A stretch of DNA of 39,266 nt from Oscillospiraceae bacterium (GCA_020024155.1 JAHHUE010000007.1:1-39266); one strand, 5' to 3'; shown: positions 7,469-15,763, numbered from the stretch's first letter. The notes: generated by a model from the letters alone, not told the origin. Program-made: numbers and translations.

Positions 7469-8430
7469 TGAAAAAATCTAACTCCGTGTGGAATGAAATG
7501 CTCAAACCAGTTGTAGTTTTGACAGTTATTTGTATTGTTGTTTCAGCAGCTTTGGCTGGTGCAAACAGCATTACAGCTCCTATAATTGCTAAAAATGCAG
7601 CTTTGGCAGCTGATGCATCAAGAATTGAACTTTTGCCAGAAGCAACAGACGGTTTTGACTCTGTTGAAATTCAAATGGAAGGTATAACAGAAATGCACAA
7701 AGCTAAAAATGGTGCTGGATATGTTATCTCTTGCCAAGGCAGTGGTTACGGTGGACCAATTAAAATTATGGTTGCTTATGACAATGATGGTACTATCGTT
7801 TCTGTTAAAATTCTTGAATTATCTGAAACACCAGGTGTTGGTGACAGAGTTCAAACAGACCCTTCATTCCTTGCTCAGTTTGTCGGCATAAATGGTGAAC
7901 TAAAAAAAGGTGATAATGTAGATACTATTTCTGGTGCTACAATTTCTTCAACTGCAACAATCGAAGCTTTGAATGCAGCTCACAAAGCATTTAACGAAAA
8001 AGCAAAAGGTATTGTTGTTGAAGAACTTACATTTGAAGACCAAGTTGCTCAATACTTTGGTAATATGACTGCTCTTGAAGTAACACACGAAGATGTTCTT
8101 GAAGCTTATACAAGCGATAAAGGTACAGTTCTTGTTACAGAAGGCAATGGTAATGGTATTATTGGTACAGAACATCCATCAGGTGTTGCTCTTAAAGCTT
8201 ATGTATCATTTGACGAAACTGGCGTTATTACAGGTGTAATGTTTGATGCAGAAGCAAGTGAAACAAAAGGTCTTGGCACAAAAGTTGCTGAAGAAGATTA
8301 CATAAATAAATTTGTTGGTGCAACAGACGGCGAAGGTGCTGATATTCTTGCTGGTGCAACATACTCTTCAAAAGGCGCTAAAGAAGCTGTAAACAAAGCA
8401 GCAGCTGCATTTGCAGCAATCAATGGTTAA
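7468..8430 (+). CDS. rnfG: Rnf complex subunit RnfG with two FMN-binding domains
   Basis: RnfG is an extracytoplasmic, membrane-anchored flavoprotein that passes electrons within Rnf. One N-terminal helix (about residues 12-32) is followed by an FMN-binding domain whose DTISGATISS motif puts the flavin on Thr158. Unlike the usual protein of about 180-210 aa, this one is 320 aa. A second copy of the fold (about residues 225-318) ends in DILAGATYSS with Thr298 as the candidate flavin site. Both fit the Dxx(S/A)GAT pattern. GGAGG precedes the ATG, which overlaps the rnfD stop. The frame is continuous with normal codon use, so it reads as a real two-domain protein. Confidence 0.95.
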   Translation: MKKSNSVWNEMLKPVVVLTVICIVVSAALAGANSITAPIIAKNAALAADASRIELLPEATDGFDSVEIQMEGITEMHKAKNGAGYVISCQGSGYGGPIKIMVAYDNDGTIVSVKILELSETPGVGDRVQTDPSFLAQFVGINGELKKGDNVDTISGATISSTATIEALNAAHKAFNEKAKGIVVEELTFEDQVAQYFGNMTALEVTHEDVLEAYTSDKGTVLVTEGNGNGIIGTEHPSGVALKAYVSFDETGVITGVMFDAEASETKGLGTKVAEEDYINKFVGATDGEGADILAGATYSSKGAKEAVNKAAAAFAAING

Positions 8431-8444
8431 GGAGGAAATATATA

Positions 8445-9140
8445 ATGGAAAAGAAAAATAATAAGCTTTCTCTCGTAACCAAAGGCTTTATCAAAGAAAA
8501 CCCTGTTCTCAAACTTGTTTTGGGTACTTGTCCAACTCTTGCAGTTACATCTTTGGCTTTTAACGGTCTTGGTATGGGTCTTGCTGCAACATTCGTTCTT
8601 ATATGTTCAAATACAGCTATTTCTGCTCTCAGAAAAGTTATTCCAGATAAAGTTAGAATTCCTGCTTACATAACTGTTATTGCAGGCTTTGTAACAATTG
8701 TTCAAATGCTTGTTAAAGCATATTTGCCAGAATTGGACTCTGCTCTTGGCGTTTTCCTTCCACTTATCGTTGTTAACTGTATTATTTTGGGACGTGCAGA
8801 AATGTTCGCTTCTAAAAACACAGTTCTCGATTCAGCTTTGGATGGTCTTGGTATGGGTCTTGGCTTTACATTTGCTCTTACTCTTATGGGTATTGTTAGA
8901 GAACTTCTCGGTGCAGGTACAGTATTCGGTTTTGTTGTTACTAAAAACCTCTGGCAGCCAATTGGCTTCTTTACATCTGCTCCTGGTGGATTCTTTGTAT
9001 TCGGTATGTTTATGGCTTTGGCTGTTAAACTTGAAATCGCAAAAGCTCCAAAAGATGGTTCTTGCGGTGGCGGTTGCATAGGTTGTAAAATGGCATGTGC
9101 TTCTGCTAAAAAAGAAGACAACGAAGGAGGTAACGCATAA
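8445..9140 (+). CDS. rnfE: Rnf complex subunit RnfE with cysteine-rich C-terminal tail
   Basis: This integral membrane subunit of 231 aa has six hydrophobic helices. RnfE and RnfA form a pseudo-symmetric pair that holds an iron-sulfur centre in the membrane. The FIKENPVLKLVLGTCPTLAVT entry and LPLIVVNCIILGRAEMFA helix are diagnostic. After the last helix the protein adds a soluble tail with cysteines at 207, 211, 214 and 218 (C-x3-C-x2-C-x3-C), which could hold a metal or Fe-S cluster. GGAGG lies 9 nt upstream of the ATG. Its stop overlaps the rnfA start. Confidence 0.97.
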   Translation: MEKKNNKLSLVTKGFIKENPVLKLVLGTCPTLAVTSLAFNGLGMGLAATFVLICSNTAISALRKVIPDKVRIPAYITVIAGFVTIVQMLVKAYLPELDSALGVFLPLIVVNCIILGRAEMFASKNTVLDSALDGLGMGLGFTFALTLMGIVRELLGAGTVFGFVVTKNLWQPIGFFTSAPGGFFVFGMFMALAVKLEIAKAPKDGSCGGGCIGCKMACASAKKEDNEGGNA

Positions 9141-9739
9141 TGGCAATGAGATTAGCTGCTATATTCTTTAGCATGGTGTTGGTTAACAACTATGTTTTGG
9201 TAAAATTCTTGGGTATCTGTCCATTCCTTGGCGTTTCCAAAAAATTGGACTCTTCTGTTGGTATGTCCCTTGCTGTTACATTTGTTATGCTTATGGCAAC
9301 AGCTGTTACATGGCCAATATACACATTCTTACTTATTCCTAATGACCTCACTTACCTTAGCACTATAACATTTATTCTTGTTATAGCTTCTTTGGTACAG
9401 TTGGTTGAAACTATTCTTAAAAAATATATCCCAGCTCTTCATAAATCTTTGGGTGTTTATCTCCCACTTATCACAACAAACTGTTCTATCCTCGGTGTTA
9501 CATTGCTTAACGTTGAATCAGGATACAACTTTGCTGAAAGTATGATTGCTTCACTAGGTGCAGGTATCGGCTTCCTTATTGCTATGGTTATCTTTACTGG
9601 TGTTAGAAGTAGAGTTGAACAGGCTAAACCACCAAAATGCTTTGAAGGCTTGCCAATAACATTGGTTTCAGCTTCATTTGTTGCTCTTTCCTTTACAGGT
9701 TTCGGCGGCATTATTGAAAGCATTTTCGGTGCAATTTAA
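9140..9739 (+). CDS. rnfA: Rnf complex subunit RnfA
   Basis: This 199-aa membrane subunit has six helices and is paralogous to RnfE in inverted topology. VNNYVLVKFLGICPFLGVS and YLPLITTNCSILGVTLLN carry the two conserved cysteines that coordinate the intramembrane Fe-S centre in this family. The ATG overlaps the rnfE stop (TAATG) behind GGAGG; an in-frame ATG two codons later is possible. rnfB follows after 12 nt. Confidence 0.97.
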   Translation: MAMRLAAIFFSMVLVNNYVLVKFLGICPFLGVSKKLDSSVGMSLAVTFVMLMATAVTWPIYTFLLIPNDLTYLSTITFILVIASLVQLVETILKKYIPALHKSLGVYLPLITTNCSILGVTLLNVESGYNFAESMIASLGAGIGFLIAMVIFTGVRSRVEQAKPPKCFEGLPITLVSASFVALSFTGFGGIIESIFGAI

Positions 9740-9751
9740 GGAGGGGCAATT

Positions 9752-10567
9752 ATGGATATTATGACAACAGTTATTATCGTTACAGTAATTGGCCTTATTG
9801 CAAGTGTAGTATTGGTAGTTGCTTCTAAAGTAATGTACGTTTACGAAGACGAAAGAATTGGTCAGGTTGCTGGTTGTTTGCCGGGTGCAAACTGTGGTGC
9901 TTGTGGTTACGCAGGTTGTTCTGACTATGCAAAAGCTATTGTTGAAAAAGGTGCTGAAATTACTAGATGTGTTCCTGGTGGTCAAGGTGCTATTGATGCA
10001 GTTGGTAAAGTTATGGGCGTTTCTGCTTCAGCAGGCGTTTCTAAAAAAGCAGTTGTTAAATGTCAAGGTTATACTTGCAACACAGGTAAAAAATATGATT
10101 ACCAAGGTGTTTCAACATGTGCTGCTGCTGCAAAAATGTTTGGTGGACCAGGTGACTGTGCTTATGGCTGTCTTGGTTTTGGTGACTGTGTGAATGTTTG
10201 TCCATTTGGCGCAATCCAAATTGTTGATGGCGCTGCAAGAGTTATTCACGAAAAATGTACAGGTTGTGGCGCTTGTTCTAAAGCATGTCCAAAACTTATT
10301 ATTGATATTATTCCTGATGGTGCTAAACCAGCTGTTCTTTGCAGCAACAAAGACAAAGGCGCACAGACAAGAAAAGTTTGTTCAACAGGTTGTATTGGTT
10401 GTATGAAATGTGTTAAAGTTTGTCCAGTTGTTACAGCAGACGAACAAGGCAAAGCAGTTTCCGTTAAAAATAATATTGCATCAATTGACCAAGAACTTTG
10501 TATCGGTTGTATGCAGTGTGCAAATGAATGTCCAGTTGGTGCAATTGACATTCCAAATTGCAGATAA
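9752..10567 (+). CDS. rnfB: Rnf complex subunit RnfB
   Basis: RnfB is the ferredoxin-docking subunit, and is 271 aa here. An N-terminal membrane helix (about residues 5-28) is followed by the CxxCGYAGC cluster domain (Cys48, 51, 56, 73). A ferredoxin-like region then has several CxxCxxxCP-type motifs around residues 140-150, 169-179, 214-224 and 250-260, together enough for multiple 4Fe-4S clusters. Electrons from reduced ferredoxin would enter here and flow to RnfC and NAD+. GGAGGGG lies upstream of the ATG. It is the last gene of the operon; a terminator begins about 20 nt after its stop. Confidence 0.97.
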   Translation: MDIMTTVIIVTVIGLIASVVLVVASKVMYVYEDERIGQVAGCLPGANCGACGYAGCSDYAKAIVEKGAEITRCVPGGQGAIDAVGKVMGVSASAGVSKKAVVKCQGYTCNTGKKYDYQGVSTCAAAAKMFGGPGDCAYGCLGFGDCVNVCPFGAIQIVDGAARVIHEKCTGCGACSKACPKLIIDIIPDGAKPAVLCSNKDKGAQTRKVCSTGCIGCMKCVKVCPVVTADEQGKAVSVKNNIASIDQELCIGCMQCANECPVGAIDIPNCR

Positions 10568-10588
10568 TATATTGTATAATCAAAAATT

Positions 10589-10620
10589 AAACAGGCTTCC
10601 TATCAGAGGCCTGTTTTTAT
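10589..10620 (+). terminator. Terminator of the rnf operon
   Basis: Arms AAACAGGC (10589-10596) and GCCTGTTT (10609-10616) followed by a T-run. Confidence 0.9.
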
Positions 10621-10670
10621 TTATTAAAGTTTATATACTTTTAATATTTAAAGTCATTTTGTCATATATA

Positions 10671-10699
10671 TTGCTCAATTAGTTTTTTTATGGTTTAAT
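10671..10699 (+). promoter_or_regulatory. Candidate promoter for the Nif3-like gene
   Basis: TTGCTC (10671-10676) and TTTAAT (10694-10699) with a 17-bp spacer. Both hexamers deviate from consensus, so this is a weak call supported mainly by position between a terminator and a gene. Confidence 0.4.
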
Positions 10700-10745
10700 A
10701 TAGTGAGGTAATTTTATAGGATATTTGAGAAAGGAATTATATATT

Positions 10746-11486
10746 ATGGTAACAGCGAAAAAAATATATTCTGTTTTAGATAAAATTATGCCTTTTGAAA
10801 GTCAAGAAAAATGGGATAACAGTGGCCTATTGGTAGATTCTAAACTTGAAAGCGAGAAGGTTTTATGTTGCCTTGATGTTACAAATGCTGTGATTGACAG
10901 AGCAATAGAAGAAAAATGTAAAATTATTGTTTCTCATCATCCAATTATTTATTCAGCTATTAAATCTATAAGTTCAGATAGCATTTTGTATAGAGTAATT
11001 CAAAATAATATAAGCGTTATATCAGCACACACAAATTTTGATAAATATAGATATGGAACCTGCTTTAAGCTGGCAGATTTTTGCGGATTGCATGGAGAAA
11101 TTGAATACAAGGAACTTGGTTTAATTATTAGCTTATATGAAAATAGCAATTTTGAAGAGTTTTTAACAAAAATAAAAAGTAATGTTGAAATTCCAGTACA
11201 ATATGTAAAAGGAAATGATTTAATAAAAAGAGTTTTCGTTATTGGTGGAAGTGGAAAAGGAATGGCAGAGGAAGTTATTTCTTATAACTGTGACTGCCTT
11301 TTAACTGGTGAAAGTGGATATCATGATATGCTGGACTTAAAAGAAAAGGGAATAAGTACAGTTTGCCTTGGACATGATGAAAGCGAAAAGATTTCAGTTG
11401 AAACATTAGCTAACATTATAAAAAATGAATTTGGAGAAATTGAAGTAAATACTTTTATTGAAAAAGGTATTACACAATATGTATAA
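10746..11486 (+). CDS. Nif3-like dinuclear metal-centre protein
   Basis: This 246-aa protein is the short form without the PII-like insertion. The family makes hexameric toroids with a two-metal site; its role is still poorly defined, and some members are annotated as GTP cyclohydrolase I type 2 homologues. Visible landmarks are EKWDNSGLLV, the HHP motif (His64, His65), HTNFD (His95, Asp99) and the C-terminal GHDESE, which together supply the metal ligands. ATG at 10746 gives the usual N-terminus; an in-frame TTG 21 nt earlier is less likely. It probably shares a transcript with rqcH (27-nt gap). In many Firmicutes it neighbours trmK, which is absent here. Confidence 0.9.
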   Translation: MVTAKKIYSVLDKIMPFESQEKWDNSGLLVDSKLESEKVLCCLDVTNAVIDRAIEEKCKIIVSHHPIIYSAIKSISSDSILYRVIQNNISVISAHTNFDKYRYGTCFKLADFCGLHGEIEYKELGLIISLYENSNFEEFLTKIKSNVEIPVQYVKGNDLIKRVFVIGGSGKGMAEEVISYNCDCLLTGESGYHDMLDLKEKGISTVCLGHDESEKISVETLANIIKNEFGEIEVNTFIEKGITQYV

Positions 11487-11513
11487 TTACTGATATTGTA
11501 ATGGAGGAAATAA

Positions 11514-13250
11514 ATGGCATTAGACGCAATTACATTGTCTCTTTTAGCAAATGAACTCGATAAAGAACTTCAAGGTTCAAGAGTTGATAAAATTCATCAG
11601 CCATCAAAAGATGAAATTGTTATGCATATAAGAAAAAGAGATGGAAATATAAAATTACTTATATCTGCAAGAAGTGGTTCTGCAAGGGTTTGTATTACAA
11701 AAGAAAGTTTTGAAAATCCACAAACTCCACCATCTTTTTGTATGCTTATGAGAAAATATTTTCAAGGGGCAAAATTTCTTTCTGCCCATAGTATACAAGG
11801 CGAAAGAATTATAATGCTTTCTTTTACTGCTACAAGTGAAATGGGTGATACTGTAAATCTTGATTTAGCTGTGGAACTTATGGGTAGATATGCAAATATT
11901 GTTGCTATAAATCAAGAGGGCAAAGTTATTGATGCTATGAAACGTGTTGATGCAGATGCATCAAGTGTTCGTCAATTGTTGCCAGGGTTAACATACAAAT
12001 TACCACCAAATAGAGAAAATCCATATCTTATAACAGAGTCTCAACAAGTATTGGATAAAGTTTTTTCATTTGATGCACCGATAAATACAGCTTTTATGAA
12101 AAATACTTTGGGAATAGGTCCAGTTATTGCAAGAGAAATTGCTTACAGAGCAGTTGGCAATAAAGAAGTATATGCTAATTATCTTGATGAGATGCAAAAG
12201 TGCTCTGTTATTTCAGTGGTTGGTCAAGTTTTAGAATATTATAATAATCCTTGTTATACAACAGTATTTGATATTGACGGAAAACCAAGCGAGTTTAGCT
12301 TTATGCCACTATTACAGTATGGTGAGCTTGAAACTAAAAATTATGAAAGCTTAAATGTTTTACTTGATGAATACTATGCAAAAAAAGATAAAGCAGAAAG
12401 ACTTCGTCAAAAAGGTAAAGACTTACACAAATTAGTGCAAACACTCACTGAAAGAACTCAAAGAAAACAAGTTGCAAGACAAGAAGAATTACTTGAAAGT
12501 CAAGACAGTGAAAAATATAAAATTTATGGAGAACTTTTGACAGCTAATCTCTGGCAACTTGAAAAAGGAATGAGCAGTATTACAGTTCTTAATTATTATA
12601 CTAATGAAAATATAACAATTCCTTTGGATACCAGATATACAGGAAATCAAAATGCTCAGAAATACTATAAAGAGTACAAGAAAAAACAGACAGCTGTTAA
12701 AATGCTCACTGACCTAATAAAGCAAGGTGGGATTGAACTTGAATATCTTAAAACTATTTCGTATTCTGTTCAAGAAGCAGAAAATGAAAGCGAATTGATG
12801 GCAATTAGAAGTGAACTTCATTCCACTGGATACATAAAATATTATAAACAAAGAGATAAAAAACAAAAAGCTCAAGATTTTATAAGATATATATCTTCTG
12901 ATGGTTTTTTAATCCTTGTTGGTAGAAATAATCTGCAAAATGATAAGCTTACTATGAAAACTGCAAGAGGAAAAGATTTATGGTTCCATACCAAAAAAGC
13001 TCCAGGCAGTCATGTTGTTGTTATAAGTGAGGGAAAAGATATTCCACTTAGAACTCAAAATGAAGCAGCTATGCTTGCAGTATATCATTCAAGCTTAAAA
13101 GATTCTTATAAAGTTGAAATAGATTACACATTTGTTAAAAATATAAAGAAAACAAATGACCTTAAACCAGGTATGGTTATCTATGATACTTATGAAAGTA
13201 CAGCAATAACACCAGATATGGAAGTTATTAAAAATCTTAGAAAAACTTAA
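11514..13250 (+). CDS. rqcH: RqcH, ribosome quality-control NFACT protein
   Basis: RqcH binds stalled 50S subunits carrying peptidyl-tRNA and recruits tRNA-Ala to add C-terminal alanine tails for degradation; older annotations call it a fibronectin-binding protein (FbpA). The 578-aa product has the NFACT-N start (MALDAITLSLLANELDKEL), helix-hairpin-helix and coiled-coil regions (about 280-430), and the NFACT-R/DUF814 module (GKDLWFHTKKAPGSHVVV near residue 485). GGAGG lies 6-7 nt before the ATG. Its position directly upstream of the ribosomal operon fits a translation role, though it has its own terminator. Confidence 0.95.
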   Translation: MALDAITLSLLANELDKELQGSRVDKIHQPSKDEIVMHIRKRDGNIKLLISARSGSARVCITKESFENPQTPPSFCMLMRKYFQGAKFLSAHSIQGERIIMLSFTATSEMGDTVNLDLAVELMGRYANIVAINQEGKVIDAMKRVDADASSVRQLLPGLTYKLPPNRENPYLITESQQVLDKVFSFDAPINTAFMKNTLGIGPVIAREIAYRAVGNKEVYANYLDEMQKCSVISVVGQVLEYYNNPCYTTVFDIDGKPSEFSFMPLLQYGELETKNYESLNVLLDEYYAKKDKAERLRQKGKDLHKLVQTLTERTQRKQVARQEELLESQDSEKYKIYGELLTANLWQLEKGMSSITVLNYYTNENITIPLDTRYTGNQNAQKYYKEYKKKQTAVKMLTDLIKQGGIELEYLKTISYSVQEAENESELMAIRSELHSTGYIKYYKQRDKKQKAQDFIRYISSDGFLILVGRNNLQNDKLTMKTARGKDLWFHTKKAPGSHVVVISEGKDIPLRTQNEAAMLAVYHSSLKDSYKVEIDYTFVKNIKKTNDLKPGMVIYDTYESTAITPDMEVIKNLRKT

Positions 13251-13280
13251 AATAATAAACTATCAATAAAATATGTAAAA

Positions 13281-13326
13281 TATATAGATAGAATGATTTA
13301 AAATAGTTCTATCTATATATTTATTT
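13281..13326 (+). terminator. Terminator after rqcH
   Basis: Perfect 13-bp arms (13281-13293 and 13307-13319, core ATAGATAGAA/TTCTATCTAT) followed by a T-rich tract. The stem is AT-rich, so strength may be moderate. The remaining 13320-13440 is AT-rich with no gene seen. Confidence 0.7.
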
Positions 13327-13444
13327 ATAGTTTTAATATAATATTATTTTAATCGTTAAAATATACAAAAATTTATATATTTTTTATATGTTAAATGTTT
13401 ATTTATACAAAAATAAAAAAATCTAAAAAAAATATAAAAAATAC

Positions 13445-13473
13445 TTGCATTTTTATGAGTTTTATTGTATCAT
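13445..13473 (+). promoter_or_regulatory. Promoter of the S10-spc-alpha ribosomal operon
   Basis: -35 TTGCAT (13445-13450), 17-bp spacer, -10 TATCAT (13468-13473). Base composition changes sharply from AT-rich to GC-richer, structured sequence right after it, consistent with a transcription start near 13480. Confidence 0.7.
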
Positions 13474-13479
13474 AATTAA

Positions 13480-13779
13480 GCGACTGCGAAGAAGAGCGTT
13501 GATACGGGAGGTTGCCACAGTATATTGTGGGTTTTTCCGTTGAGTATGTCCGATCTTTGAACCGGGCGACAAAATATTGAATGCAAAGGGTGTATGACCA
13601 ATTTTGGTCCACTGGCCTTTAACTTTGTGATAAGAAAGCCATAGGGCTATATCCGGGAGAAACTGCTGGGCGGTTTACCGGTTTTTATCATAGAAGTAAG
13701 CGAAACACCCGGCACGGTGTTCAATAAGTTGTTTACCGCCGCTAAGCAAAAAAACAAAAATATTTAAGGAGGCGTTAAA
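13480..13779 (+). promoter_or_regulatory. Structured 5' leader of the S10 operon (candidate ribosomal-protein leader RNA)
   Basis: About 300 nt of non-coding leader precedes rpsJ and contains several pairings. ACGG/CCGT (13504-13507/13537-13540) encloses CCACA/TGTGG (13515-13519/13526-13530), followed at once by five T. AAAGG/CCTTT (13585-13589/13616-13620) encloses GACCA/TGGTC with an ATTT loop. AACACC/GGTGTT lies at 13704-13709/13716-13721, and a long-range GGCGGT/ACCGCC at 13669-13674/13735-13740. Autogenous control by an encoded ribosomal protein is the natural hypothesis, since S10 operons are regulated at the leader in other bacteria. Which protein binds is unknown. No reading frame with a ribosome-binding site fits the region. 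Confidence 0.65.
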
Positions 13780-14091
13780 ATGGCAGTCAAAGAAAAAATC
13801 AGAGTAAGACTTAAAAGTTATGATCATCAATTGATTGACGCAGCAGCTGAAAAAATTGTTGAAACAGCAAAGAGAACAGGTTCTAGAGTTTCTGGTCCAA
13901 TTCCACTTCCAACAGACAAAGAAGTTGTTACAATCCTCAGAGCTGTACACAAATACAAAGACTCTCGTGAACAATTTGAATATCGTACACACAAAAGACT
14001 TATCGACATTTTGAAGCCAAGCAACAAAACTGTTGAAGCTCTTACAAGCTTACAGTTGCCAGCAGGCGTAGAAATTGAAATTAAACTCTAA
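13780..14091 (+). CDS. rpsJ: 30S ribosomal protein S10
   Basis: S10 (uS10) sits in the head of the 30S subunit and also acts in transcription antitermination with NusB. The 103-aa length is normal. The signature is clear: RVRLKSYDHQLIDAAAEKIV at the start, GPIPLPT in the middle, THKRLIDI and a C-terminal LQLPAGVEIEIKL. AAGGAGG lies upstream of the ATG. It is the first gene of the operon after the structured leader, and a 100-nt gap separates it from rplC. Confidence 0.98.
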   Translation: MAVKEKIRVRLKSYDHQLIDAAAEKIVETAKRTGSRVSGPIPLPTDKEVVTILRAVHKYKDSREQFEYRTHKRLIDILKPSNKTVEALTSLQLPAGVEIEIKL

Positions 14092-14191
14092 TATATAATG
14101 CTCATTTAATATTAGAGAACCTCTCAACCGAATCAAGTTGGAGTCATGTTGGCATAGACCAACCAATAACCTAACAGGAGAAAGAATTAAA
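14092..14191 (+). promoter_or_regulatory. rpsJ-rplC intergenic region with competing hairpins
   Basis: This 100-nt gap is long for this tightly packed operon. CTC-T-CAAC (14121-14128) pairs with GTTGGAG (14137-14143), and a second hairpin pairs GTTGG (14148-14152) with CCAAC (14159-14163). The two GTTGG copies could swap partners. A regulatory or processing role is possible but unproven. Confidence 0.4.
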
Positions 14192-14824
14192 ATGCAAAAA
14201 GGAATTATCGGTAAAAAAATCGGTATGACACAGCTCTTTGATGAAAAAGGCATGGTAGTTCCAGTTACAATCATCGAAGCAGGCCCATGTGTTGTAGTAC
14301 AGAAAAAAACAGTTGAAAACGATGGCTACCAAGCAGTTCAGCTCGGTTATGGCGAAGTTAAGCTCAGCCGTCTTTCAAAACCAGCTAAAGGTCATTTTGA
14401 CAAAGCAGGCGTTGCTCCAAAGAAAACTTTGAGAGAATTCCGTTTTGAAAATATTGACGAAATCAACGTAGGCGACATTATCAAAGCTGACGCTTTCGTT
14501 GCAGGCGATAAGGTTGACGCTTGCGGCATCAGCAAAGGTAAAGGTTATGCTGGTACAATTAAACGTTGGAACAACCACTCATTGAAAGCATCACACGGTA
14601 CAGGCCCTGTTGCTAGACATGCTGGTTCAAACGGTTCTTGTTCTTCACCTTCCAGAGTATTTAAAGGTAAAAGACTTCCAGGTCACCTTGGTGCTGAAAG
14701 AGTTACAGTTCAGAACCTTTCAATCGTAAAGATTGATGCAGAAAACAATCTTATTGCTGTTAAAGGCGCTATTCCAGGCGCTAAGGGCGGTATCATCGTT
14801 CTTACAGACAGCGTTAAAGCTTAA
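14192..14824 (+). CDS. rplC: 50S ribosomal protein L3
   Basis: L3 (uL3) is an early-assembling 50S protein reaching to the peptidyl-transferase centre. It is 210 aa. ATG at 14192, behind CAGGAG, gives the standard MQKGIIGKKIGMTQLFDE start; an upstream in-frame TTG at 14138 would add 18 unrelated residues and has no support. The extended loop (SKGKGYAGTIKRW, then ASHGTGPVARHAGSNGSCSSPSRV) is typical, including the Ser/Gly-rich tip. rplD follows after 14 nt. Confidence 0.98.
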   Translation: MQKGIIGKKIGMTQLFDEKGMVVPVTIIEAGPCVVVQKKTVENDGYQAVQLGYGEVKLSRLSKPAKGHFDKAGVAPKKTLREFRFENIDEINVGDIIKADAFVAGDKVDACGISKGKGYAGTIKRWNNHSLKASHGTGPVARHAGSNGSCSSPSRVFKGKRLPGHLGAERVTVQNLSIVKIDAENNLIAVKGAIPGAKGGIIVLTDSVKA

Positions 14825-14838
14825 GGGAGGAAAACAAG

Positions 14839-15462
14839 ATGGCAAAATTTGATGTTTTAGACATTAACGGTAAAAAAGTTGACACTGTTGAGCTCTCTGA
14901 TGCTGTATTTGCAGTAACACCTAATGAAAAAGTTATGCACATGGCAGTTGTAAACTTCCTTGCTAACCAAAGACAAGGCACTCAGTCAACATTGACAAGA
15001 GCTGAAGTTAGAGGTGGTGGCCGCAAACCATGGAGACAAAAAGGTACAGGCCGTGCACGTCAGGGCTCTATCCGTTCCCCACAGTGGACACACGGTGGCG
15101 TAGCACTTGGTCCAAAACCACGTGATTACAGCTACTCTCTTAACAAAAAAGTTAAAAGACTTGCTATCGTTTCCGCACTCAGCGCTAAAGCACAGAGCGG
15201 TAACATGGTAATCGTAAATGATTTCGCTGTAACAGATTACAGCACAAAAGCAGTTGTAAAAATGCTTGAAAACATCAATGTTTCTGGTAAAGCATTGCTC
15301 GTACAGTCCGTTGCAGATTCAAAGGTTGTTAAGTCAGCAGGCAACATCCCTGGTGTACAAACAACAGTTGCAACATCTATGAATGCTTACGATACAATCA
15401 ACGCTAAAACATTGGTAGTAAGCCTTGACGCTGCTAAGAAACTTGAGGAGGTATTCGCATAA
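14839..15462 (+). CDS. rplD: 50S ribosomal protein L4
   Basis: L4 (uL4), 207 aa, lines the nascent-chain tunnel and in some bacteria represses its own operon. The conserved loop GGGRKPWRQKGTGRARQGS, with the tunnel-tip Lys/Gly region, and SPQWTHGGVALGPKPRDYSY are intact. GGGAGG lies before the ATG. The stop codon overlaps the rplW start (TAATG), indicating coupling. It is a candidate ligand for the leader upstream of rpsJ, by analogy with enterobacterial L4; this is inference. Confidence 0.98.
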   Translation: MAKFDVLDINGKKVDTVELSDAVFAVTPNEKVMHMAVVNFLANQRQGTQSTLTRAEVRGGGRKPWRQKGTGRARQGSIRSPQWTHGGVALGPKPRDYSYSLNKKVKRLAIVSALSAKAQSGNMVIVNDFAVTDYSTKAVVKMLENINVSGKALLVQSVADSKVVKSAGNIPGVQTTVATSMNAYDTINAKTLVVSLDAAKKLEEVFA

Positions 15463-15755
15463 TGAAATTAGCTCAGGATATCATCATCAAGCCTATCATC
15501 ACAGAAGAAAGCATGAAAGGCGCAGCTGACAGAAAATACACATTCCAAGTTGCTAAAAATGCTAACAAAATTGAAATTGCTAAAGCAGTTGAAGAATTGT
15601 TTGGCGTTAAAGTTAGCAAAGTAAACACAATCTCTGTAAACGGCAAATTCCGTCGTCAAGGCAGAACTGGTGGTTACACAGCTTCTTCAAAGAAAGCTAT
15701 CATCACATTGACAGCAGATTCAAAAGGTATTGAATTCTTTGAAGGTATGAACTAA
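15462..15755 (+). CDS. rplW: 50S ribosomal protein L23
   Basis: L23 (uL23), 97 aa, stands at the tunnel exit and docks trigger factor, SRP and the translocon. The family start (DIIIKPIITEESM), the KIEIAKAVEELFGVKV helix and the basic loop GKFRRQGRTGGY are present, and length is normal. The ATG overlaps the rplD stop, with GAGG ahead. A 92-nt gap with a terminator-like hairpin separates it from rplB. Confidence 0.98.
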   Translation: MKLAQDIIIKPIITEESMKGAADRKYTFQVAKNANKIEIAKAVEELFGVKVSKVNTISVNGKFRRQGRTGGYTASSKKAIITLTADSKGIEFFEGMN

Positions 15756-15763
15756 TAAATTTC

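Noticed and set aside
13403..13612. Minus-strand open frame of 69 codons across the S10 leader
   Set aside because: It spans the promoter and hairpins of the ribosomal leader, has no ribosome-binding site and no recognisable protein features.
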